64,000 nt of DNA. It comes from Gallintestinimicrobium propionicum. Lineage in GTDB: Bacteria; Bacillota; Clostridia; Lachnospirales; Lachnospiraceae. The stretch spans positions 22,758-86,757 of the forward strand of contig NZ_JAOQJY010000017.1 in the NCBI RefSeq assembly GCF_025567525.1, given 5' to 3'. This document shows positions 58,576-64,000 of the stretch, piece after piece; positions within the stretch are counted from its first letter, which is position 1; every line of letters begins with the position of its first letter. The notes under the pieces are model-generated. The model saw only the letters and a program-made list of their open reading frames with translations. It searched no databases and was not told where the DNA came from. The position numbers and the translations under genes are program-made.

Positions 58576-59868
58576 CTATCGCTCACACATTCCATTGTAT
58601 ACTGATAAAATTAAATTTGTTTCAAAATATGTATCTGAATATTCATAGTCCATATTGCCACAATATTTATTTGCTAGGTTTTCTAAAATCATCATGCCCA
58701 TACCGAGATGCCCATTTTTAGTTGAAACCAACTTCCCTTCTTTAATTTTAGGTTTTGTACCTATTGTATTACACACCTTTATAACAATATATTCTTTAAA
58801 TCTATGGATACGTAAAATGATTTTTTTACATTGAATACTGCTTTCTTCGCACGCTTCTACAGCATTATCTAACAAATTAGCAAATAAAGCTGTAATATCT
58901 GTTTTATCCATAAAATCAAAAGTAATATCTTGCATATTTACTTCAAATTCAATTCTTCTCTGTTCACATATCTGCATTTTGTTCCATATGATTGCACAAA
59001 CTATTTTATCGCTACAATAAAATTGTGGTTGAATTTCTGTAATATTACTAATCAATTCCTTTTCGTAATCTGTTTTATCGTTTCCAGTCAGTTCACTCAA
59101 AACTTGTATATGTTTTTTGGTATCATGTAGTATCTGCTGCATTTGTTCATAATTATCTTGTAGACCTTCATAATACCTCTGCGTCATCTCTAATTGTTGT
59201 TCAACTAATTCTGCTCTTTTTTCCATTGTAGCCTTTTTGGATAACATCTTATACAAATAAAGAATTCCCGCATCAAGAATTACCACCCCAAAACTTACAA
59301 TTAATAATTCTATATTATTTTTTTTCCCTATTTCGTGTTTGACGAAATAACCTAAAATACTAAATTCAAAAACCATAAGAAAAATCATATAGAAATGTAA
59401 AATTCTTGAAATAGTATTTATTTGACAGTGTTGCAAAATTTGTATTACTAACTTATATGTGCATAAAATAATAACTGCATTTCCTATACCTGATACCAAA
59501 AAATATTTAGGATTGGTTATAGTATTATATGTACTACTTTGTAACACTGTGGAGAAAATAACTGTTACCACTATATCCGCAATTGCCAAATAGATAATTA
59601 TTATTCCAGAATTAATTAATATACTTTTATCATGTGCTATATACAAACTTTTGCTTAATCCGTATAACAAAAGTGTTGAAAACAAAACATTTAATATCGG
59701 AATTCCAAACCATGCTATTCCGACACTCAAAATCACATATATGACATATATTCCTGTAAATGTTAGTTTATTATAACTAAATTTTCTTTCATATAAAGAT
59801 TCCATAACATCAAAAAAGACATATCCAGTTACTATACAGGAACACATAACCCCTATAAGCCGAAGCAC
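58576..59868 (-). CDS. agrC: AgrC-type sensor histidine kinase, second system
   Basis: 430 residues from GTG 59868 (GGGAGGTG upstream). Six to seven membrane helices (about 1-200), coiled linker, phospho-His box ILHDTKKHIQVLSEL near 240, N box LFANLLDNAVEACEES near 335, and GHLGMGMMILENLANKYCG near 395 (GHKL). It should sense the AgrD peptide encoded at 61246-61413. The regulator gene ends 16 bases upstream. Confidence 0.82.
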   Translation of the reverse strand: MLRLIGVMCSCIVTGYVFFDVMESLYERKFSYNKLTFTGIYVIYVILSVGIAWFGIPILNVLFSTLLLYGLSKSLYIAHDKSILINSGIIIIYLAIADIVVTVIFSTVLQSSTYNTITNPKYFLVSGIGNAVIILCTYKLVIQILQHCQINTISRILHFYMIFLMVFEFSILGYFVKHEIGKKNNIELLIVSFGVVILDAGILYLYKMLSKKATMEKRAELVEQQLEMTQRYYEGLQDNYEQMQQILHDTKKHIQVLSELTGNDKTDYEKELISNITEIQPQFYCSDKIVCAIIWNKMQICEQRRIEFEVNMQDITFDFMDKTDITALFANLLDNAVEACEESSIQCKKIILRIHRFKEYIVIKVCNTIGTKPKIKEGKLVSTKNGHLGMGMMILENLANKYCGNMDYEYSDTYFETNLILSVYNGMCER

Positions 59869-59884
59869 GTCAAACACCTCCCAT

Positions 59885-60604
59885 TTAAATTTTATCAAAT
59901 GTTGATTGCAAGAAATCATTAAACTTTGCTTTAAATCCTACTGCACGTTTCTGTGCCAATGGGATAGTACCTCCGTTTTCCATAAGTATATCAAACCCTT
60001 TGATGCGTTTAATGTGTAGCATGTTTATGATAAAGCTCTTATGTGGCGATTCAAAATTATATTTATTAAATTTTTCATACAATTCTTTCAAACTGTACGT
60101 AGCTATGTACTCACCCTGTGATGTATTAATCAAAACTCGCCTTGACATATACTCAAAATAATATATATCATCTAATTCTAATGTCAAAACTCCTTTTTCT
60201 GTTGTAAATGCAAATTTCTGTTTTTCTATTGAATTATCTAAGTAATGTATAACTTCTTTTAGAACGTTAAAGATTCTATTTTCTCGCACTGGTTTTTCAA
60301 CATAATCAAATGCATGTACTTTATAAGCACAACTTGCATATTTACTGTAATTTATTACATAAACAATTTTACTATTTACATCCCAGTTTCTTAACTTCTT
60401 TGCAGTTTCTATTCCATTAAGCCCTGGCATATCTATATCTAAAAATATGACATCAAAACGAATATTTGCCTTTAATAATTTTAAACCACTTGTAAATTCA
60501 GCCACCCACACAGGTCTTCCGATATCGGCAAAATATTCTTTCACTATAGCAATCAGTTTGCTGCATATCTGTTTATCATCATCACAAATAGCTACTTTTA
60601 TCAT
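59885..60604 (-). CDS. agrA: AgrA-type LytTR response regulator, second system
   Basis: 239 residues. VAICDDDKQ, phospho-Asp in VIFLDIDMPGLNGIE (about 57), then a LytTR domain (about 140-235: LELDDIYYFEYMSRRVLINTSQGEY, SFIINMLHIKRIKGFDI). ATG 60604 has GAGGTGATACAA upstream. Likely operator: the direct repeats at 61498-61526 before agrD. Only modestly similar to the regulator at 40675. Confidence 0.82.
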   Translation of the reverse strand: MIKVAICDDDKQICSKLIAIVKEYFADIGRPVWVAEFTSGLKLLKANIRFDVIFLDIDMPGLNGIETAKKLRNWDVNSKIVYVINYSKYASCAYKVHAFDYVEKPVRENRIFNVLKEVIHYLDNSIEKQKFAFTTEKGVLTLELDDIYYFEYMSRRVLINTSQGEYIATYSLKELYEKFNKYNFESPHKSFIINMLHIKRIKGFDILMENGGTIPLAQKRAVGFKAKFNDFLQSTFDKI

Positions 60605-60709
60605 TTGTATCACCTCCGTTATCCAACGCAAGTATATTTATAATTTTATATCATACCTAAAAAAAGAGGATTTTTCACTATTTTTAATAAATAATATCTA
60701 GAAAATCAC

Positions 60710-61264
60710 TTATGTTTTTTGTCTTCCTTTCCCAATCAGTAACATAATTGTTTCTATAACCCAAGCACATATAATTCCATTTATAATTTCCTTAAAAAAT
60801 AGGGATAACAGACAAATTATCCCTTCTATAATTAAAGTTTTTATTGTTTTTTTCTTATATATTGTCAATTCCTCTCGACTTAACGGTCTATTTGAAGTTT
60901 CTTGTGGAGAAAAAGTACTAATAGCCCCTGCACAAATACCTAAAATAATATATATCACGAATAATTCTACATATTCAAGAATATAAAAAAGAAGTATGGA
61001 AAACGAAGTAACAATCCCTGTACAAGCATAGCATCCTTTCGAACTTTTTGCATGATATCCGCCGGCATACTTTCGTATACCGGCATATGCCACCAAGAAC
61101 ACTGCTGTACATATGAATTTTTTGCAAATCGTTCCCAATAATAAGATTGTAACTATATGAAATATTTTTTTTATTAACAACGTCAATCCATATTGGTATA
61201 ATTCTGAATCTTGCTGATGTATAATATTGTTTTTAATGAGTATTTTTACAACTCTCTCAACCAT
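60710..61264 (-). CDS. agrB: AgrB-type peptide-processing protease, second system
   Basis: 184 residues with the signature YAGIRKYAGGYHAKSSKGCYACTG (catalytic His and Cys) and several membrane helices. Its start overlaps the end of agrD by 19 bases. Order here is D-B-A-C, unlike the first system (B-D-x-A-C). Confidence 0.85.
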   Translation of the reverse strand: MVERVVKILIKNNIIHQQDSELYQYGLTLLIKKIFHIVTILLLGTICKKFICTAVFLVAYAGIRKYAGGYHAKSSKGCYACTGIVTSFSILLFYILEYVELFVIYIILGICAGAISTFSPQETSNRPLSREELTIYKKKTIKTLIIEGIICLLSLFFKEIINGIICAWVIETIMLLIGKGRQKT

Positions 61265-61413
61265 CTTTTATTTTTTTCTTTTCTCAATTTATGTACGCAT
61301 TGAGGCATTTTAGGCTGCCCATGAAAAAATACACAAGTTGTATTTGCACTTCTTTCAGCCTCCTTATATGACATCTTTGCAATAAATTCAGCGATACCTC
61401 TTTTTACATTCAT
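61246..61413 (-). CDS. agrD: AgrD-type autoinducer propeptide, second system
   Basis: 55 residues with amphipathic leader VKRGIAEFIAKMSYKEAERS, core NTTCVFFH and tail GQPKMPQCVHKLRKEKNK. By comparison with known AgrD proteins the signal should be the five-residue thiolactone of CVFFH (Cys27 to His31), possibly with one or two N-terminal residues. The tail is unusually long, because the reading frame continues into agrB. GGAGGA precedes the ATG. Confidence 0.82.
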   Translation of the reverse strand: MNVKRGIAEFIAKMSYKEAERSANTTCVFFHGQPKMPQCVHKLRKEKNKRWLREL

Positions 61414-61497
61414 TGATCCTTCCTCCGTTTCGTGTCTATTATATTATTACATATAAGATTATATTTTTCTTTTATCTTAAATGCAATAGCAATGGAC

Positions 61498-61526
61498 AAA
61501 CTACGAATTATCAGGTTAAACTACGA
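61498..61526 (-). promoter_or_regulatory. LytTR-type operator before agrD (second system)
   Basis: Two perfect 9-bp direct repeats TCGTAGTTT (minus strand, 20-base period) about 85-115 bases upstream of the agrD start, followed by AT-rich sequence with TATAAT-like boxes. The sequence is unlike the TGGACA boxes of the first system. Confidence 0.55.
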
Positions 61527-61574
61527 TTAGGTTCTTATATAACCTTTAGAAGTCATTTATACTTGTGATGCTGA

Positions 61575-61963
61575 TATGATAGGTGTGTTTGTATCTGCCA
61601 GAGGCTAACATCACCGCCAAGTTGTTTCTAGATTCTTCGAACTCACACTGAGAGTAGAAAATCCTGATAGATTTCTTACATTTCCAATGGAACAGAGCCA
61701 AGAGATCCTTTTATTCTTAATTCAGTAAGCTTCCGTAGGAATCATTCATCCGATATCAGTATCAATAGATTGACATATTTTTCCAAGATTTTAATATAGC
61801 TACCTGCTGTCCTTGCTATTTCCAGATCAATAAGCAGTTCTGAACGACAGACATATTTGGTGTTGCAATAATGTTTATAGGCTTCTACGTCAAAAGCATA
61901 GATCATATACGTTTTACTACAATCTGTGTTTGTACCAGTAATAAATTCGATATATACCAGCAT
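61575..61963 (-). pseudogene. istB: IS21 helper ATPase IstB, decayed fragment
   Basis: On the minus strand, YVCRSELLIDLEIARTAGSYIKILEKY then NLLILISDE, stop, FLRKLTELRIKGSLGS, stop, and finally KQLGGDVSLW. This is the IstB pattern (LPELLIDLEIA.AAGTY, LLILDEWLL, QLGGDVSPLAD) broken by at least three in-frame stops. Non-functional remnant. Confidence 0.7.
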
Positions 61964-62059
61964 ACCAAACCTATCTTTTAATGGAACTTCTTTTAATTTT
62001 AGGTTAGCAAACTAGTTACACGAATGTTTTTAATAACTTTATAACTCAGTGATGTTATA

Positions 62060-62290
62060 TAGAATAATATCTTTTACATACTGCTTCTAACAAGGGCTCC
62101 GGATATTTCTCGACAAGCACAGCATCGGTACTATTTGCATCCAATAGTTATGATATAGATAATTTTTTAGTACACTATAGCACACAATTAATCGTTTTCT
62201 TAGAAACACCGCAGCGCTCAACAATATTCTGTTGACTGAAATTTAGGCTTGATAGCCTGAGAATCTCACGATAATTGGTTTTCCCAAAAA
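62060..62290 (-). pseudogene. istA: IS21 transposase IstA, N-terminal fragment
   Basis: Minus-strand translation KTNYREILRLSSLNFSQQNI, VERCGVSKKTINCVL, then a stop, and further on LDANSTDAVLVEKYPEPLLE. This is the helix-turn-helix start of IstA, with stops. The rest of istA is deleted. Together with the istB relic it marks an old IS21 insertion upstream of agrD. Confidence 0.65.
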
Positions 62291-62342
62291 AGGAATTTCC
62301 GTTTTCTCTGCATGAATAGTAAAGACACGGACACCAGAATAC

Positions 62343-62705
62343 TCAGCAAATCATTTTTATTACTGTATATTGATTATGATATACAACATTAACCATAGTG
62401 ATTTTATTTTTTCTCAATTTCTTATTTATTTTATTTATTAATTTTTGCGACAAACTCTTTTTTGTAAATATTCGTACAACATACCAATCTTTATATTTAT
62501 GAATTCGTATATAAAAATGAAACACTTTACCATAAAAATATAAGTCATGAATTACTTGAATTAAGTATATTTCAACTCTTGCTATAGACTTTTTCTGTCC
62601 TTGTAAATTATTTTTATCATAAAACCACTCTATAATACATAATGGACATTTTTCTTTTATTTTTTTCTCTAAAAGTTGACTCCATTCAATACATTGATAT
62701 TCCAT
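62343..62705 (-). CDS. Hypothetical basic protein
   Basis: 120 residues, Lys/Ile/Tyr rich (IARVEIYLIQVIHDLYFYGKVFHFYIRIHKYKDWYVVRIF), with AAAAGGAG upstream of ATG 62705. No family recognised and no clear membrane helix. It is divergent from the XRE regulator and could be under its control. Confidence 0.5.
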   Translation of the reverse strand: MEYQCIEWSQLLEKKIKEKCPLCIIEWFYDKNNLQGQKKSIARVEIYLIQVIHDLYFYGKVFHFYIRIHKYKDWYVVRIFTKKSLSQKLINKINKKLRKNKITMVNVVYHNQYTVIKMIC

Positions 62706-62831
62706 CACATCTTCTCCTTTTCCATTTTATATCAATATACAACTTTAAGTTCTATTATTCAACGCTTAAAGATTATTTCTGAACACGGAAGCATAAAATA
62801 TAATGATATGAAACATAGGAGGTGATACTGT

Positions 62832-63173
62832 ATGCAAAAACCTGATAAAAGAGCAATTGGTGAACGGATTAGAAAACATCGCGAGGAACTCAACATGAGT
62901 AGAGAACAGCTTTCCGAAATAATGGGTATTACTTCAAAGTTTCTCAGTGATATTGAATTTGGTCTTCGGGGATTTTCAATTGAAAAACTTTTTTTATTTT
63001 CAGAATCTCTAAACCTTTCAACCGAATATATTCTGTTCGGCACAGGTCCTTCTATTAATGATCGTATTTTTTTACAAAGCATTAATAAATGCCCAGAAGA
63101 AAAGAAAGAATATCTCCTCTTAATACTCAATAAAATCATAGAATCTTATAATATAGATACTAAAACTGTATGA
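62832..63173 (+). CDS. XRE-family regulator
   Basis: 113 residues. The N-terminal helix-turn-helix of the lambda-repressor type (IGERIRKHREELNMSREQLSEIMGITSKFLSDIEFGLRGFSIEKL) is followed by a 50-residue helical tail. AGGAGGTGATACTGT precedes the ATG. Only gene on the + strand between the two IS66 copies. Probably a local repressor; target unknown. Confidence 0.8.
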   Translation: MQKPDKRAIGERIRKHREELNMSREQLSEIMGITSKFLSDIEFGLRGFSIEKLFLFSESLNLSTEYILFGTGPSINDRIFLQSINKCPEEKKEYLLLILNKIIESYNIDTKTV

Positions 63174-63249
63174 AATACTCAGCAGGATTATACCTCGATC
63201 TACCCCTTATGTGCTAGATTTTCATGTATCAAAACCGTATTCAACATAC

Positions 63250-63280
63250 AAAAAGGGTGTTGCATTCTGCAACACCCTAA
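63250..63280 (-). terminator. Terminator after the Cys-rich precursor array
   Basis: Minus-strand perfect 11-bp stem AGGGTGTTGCA/TGCAACACCCT with a 3-base loop and a T-run, 22 bases after the last precursor stop. Confidence 0.85.
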
Positions 63281-63301
63281 AACAATTTACTTATAAAATA
63301 A

Positions 63302-63469
63302 TCAAGCACCATTTGCATTCGCAGTTAATGCTCCACCTGCTGTTCCACCCAGCGTTCCGAAGGCAATTGTACTACCTCCACCAACCAGACATCCTGCTGC
63401 ACATCCTGCTGCGCATGATCCTGAACACAATGTGCCTGAACAGTTATCTACTGGCATTACTTCTCCCAT
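63302..63469 (-). CDS. Cys-rich sactipeptide-like precursor, copy C
   Basis: 55 residues. Short leader MGEVMPVDN, then five Cys with spacing C-x4-C-x3-C-x3-C-x3-C (Cys10, 15, 19, 23, 27), then a Gly/Ala/Thr-rich half (GGGSTIAFGTLGGTAGGALT) without Cys. An N-terminal Cys ladder plus a Cys-free second half is the hairpin layout of sactipeptides such as thuricin CD and subtilosin, where each Cys sulfur bonds an alpha carbon in the other half. AAAGGAG precedes the ATG. Last gene of the array; stop TGA. Confidence 0.8.
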   Translation of the reverse strand: MGEVMPVDNCSGTLCSGSCAAGCAAGCLVGGGSTIAFGTLGGTAGGALTANANGA

Positions 63470-63513
63470 ATCGCATTTTCTCCTTTCGTTTTACTCAAAA
63501 TCAGTCTTTCTTA

Positions 63514-63681
63514 TTAAGCACCATTTGCATTTGCGGTTAATGCTCCGCCTGCTGTTCCACCCAGCGTTCCGAAGGCAATTGTACTACCTCCACCAACCAG
63601 ACATCCTGCTGCACATCCTGCTGCGCATGTTCCTGAACACAATGTACCTGAACAGTTATCTACTGGCATTACTTCTCCCAT
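63514..63681 (-). CDS. Cys-rich sactipeptide-like precursor, copy B
   Basis: 55 residues, the same as copies A and C except Thr for Ser at residue 18 (CSGTCAAGC). Same ribosome-binding site and spacing. It lies exactly one 212-base repeat from its neighbours. Confidence 0.8.
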   Translation of the reverse strand: MGEVMPVDNCSGTLCSGTCAAGCAAGCLVGGGSTIAFGTLGGTAGGALTANANGA

Positions 63682-63725
63682 ATCGCATTTCCTCCTTTCG
63701 TTTTACTCAAAATCAGTCTTTCTTA

Positions 63726-63893
63726 TTAAGCACCATTTGCATTTGCGGTTAATGCTCCGCCTGCTGTTCCACCTAGCGTTCCGAAGGCAATTGTACTACC
63801 TCCACCAACCAGACATCCTGCTGCACATCCTGCTGCGCATGATCCTGAGCACAATGTACCTGAACAGTTATCTACTGGCATTACTTCTCCCAT
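63726..63893 (-). CDS. Cys-rich sactipeptide-like precursor, copy A
   Basis: 55 residues, protein identical to copy C, with several silent base differences. AAAGGAGG nine bases before the ATG. First gene of the array; the IS66 copy 2 terminus is only 26 bases upstream of the ATG, so the native promoter has been cut off. Expression now depends on read-through from the IS or an outward promoter. Confidence 0.82.
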   Translation of the reverse strand: MGEVMPVDNCSGTLCSGSCAAGCAAGCLVGGGSTIAFGTLGGTAGGALTANANGA

Positions 63894-63910
63894 ATCACAT
63901 TTCCTCCTTT

Positions 63911-63918
63911 CGTTTATT
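63911..63918 (-). repeat. Target-site sequence beside IS66 copy 2
   Basis: CGTTTATT, the reverse complement of AATAAACG at 53060-53067, directly at the right terminus of IS66 copy 2. It merges with the native sequence CGAAAGGAGG of the precursor array. Confidence 0.8.
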
Positions 63919-64000
63919 GTAAGCGATGAATAATCACCCGGTCACGACTTCCTGGGAACCTTAAATATTCAGGTTCCCACGTTCTTCAGGTCTTACTTTT
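63919..64000 (-). mobile_element. IS66-family insertion sequence, copy 2 (cut by window edge)
   Basis: 82 bases identical to the right end of copy 1 (55912-55993) in opposite orientation, beginning with GTAAGCGATGAATAATCACC on the + strand. The rest lies outside the window. Confidence 0.9.
63961..64000 (-). CDS. tnpC: IS66 TnpC, C-terminal end (partial)
   Basis: Last 12 or 13 codons (KVRPEERGNLNI and stop) of a second tnpC, identical to the first copy, reading toward the precursor genes. Confidence 0.85.
   Translation of the reverse strand, partial: KVRPEERGNLNI

Larger units (their letters stand above)
63302..63909 (-). repeat. Three tandem 212-base units carrying the precursor genes
   Basis: Starts of the three genes are exactly 212 bases apart, and spacers (with CGAAAGGAGGAAATG before each ATG) are nearly identical. 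Recent tandem duplication, with the peptide kept almost unchanged. Confidence 0.9.

Noticed and set aside
61742..61963. 73-residue minus-strand ORF as a real gene
   Set aside because: It reads as an IstB fragment and the frame continues after the stop with more IstB sequence and further stops.
63302..63909. Tandem repeat taken for a CRISPR array
   Set aside because: Units are 212 bases, coding and nearly identical throughout, without short repeats and unique spacers.
63211..63922. Three + strand ORFs over the precursor array (63211-63540, 63432-63752, 63737-63922)
   Set aside because: They are antisense shadows of the tandem repeats, with no ribosome-binding sites; the minus-strand peptides have AAAGGAGG and terminator support.
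1..64000. Integrase, excisionase, tRNA or rRNA genes
   Set aside because: None could be recognised on either strand; the element ends are outside the window.

Overview
The window looks like DNA from an anaerobic gut Firmicute of the Lachnospiraceae type (Blautia, Dorea or Ruminococcus relatives). This rests on codon use, strong AGGAGG ribosome-binding sites with frequent TTG/GTG starts, and gene families typical of Tn1549/CTn-like integrative conjugative elements (ICEs) in these bacteria. No integrase, excisionase or attachment site is visible, so the ends of the element lie outside the window.

The first part (1 to about 34.3 kb, all on the + strand) is an ICE backbone. It starts inside a Cna-B surface protein gene, followed by a small radical SAM/primase-like block and a cytosine methyltransferase whose motif I sits at the C-terminus. 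Next come an oriT-like repeat region, MobC and a MOBP relaxase, DUF3801 and VirD4 coupling proteins, a VirB2-like pilin, VirB6/TrbL, PrgI, VirB4, and a 3D-NlpC/P60 wall hydrolase. Accessory genes include RadC, a DarT-DarG toxin-antitoxin pair and a PAPS-reductase-like protein. A 2295-residue methylase/helicase gene carries a second gene, TnpV-like, nested in another frame.

The second part (34.3 to 45.7 kb) is visibly AT-richer cargo between two similar terminators. It holds an epipeptide (EpeX/YydF) locus with two 49-residue precursors, an ABC transporter, the radical SAM epimerase, an M50 peptidase and a full-length metK. A complete agr quorum-sensing system follows (agrB, agrD, LytTR regulator, histidine kinase). 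The epe and agrB promoters share the same two-box operator with the same spacing to the -10 box, which suggests that agr drives both. An ECF sigma factor, a membrane anti-sigma-like protein, a secreted protein and an alpha/beta hydrolase complete the block.

The third part (45.8 to 64 kb) is a second peptide system. It has a GntR/ABC module with a 47-residue peptide gene, an ABC exporter, two radical SAM/SPASM maturases and, 10 kb away on the other strand, three tandem 55-residue Cys-rich precursors of sactipeptide type. One IS66 element stands just after the second maturase and another, inverted, stands just upstream of the precursors. The 8-bp target sequence AATAAACG flanks the outer end of one and appears as its reverse complement beside the other. 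The segment between them has therefore most likely been inverted, and the precursors originally followed the maturase genes directly. The inverted segment also carries a second, different agr system, IS21 relics, a GNAT toxin-antitoxin pair with a structured leader RNA, and a few regulators.

All calls come from reading the sequence alone. Family names rest on motif recognition, not on database searches.
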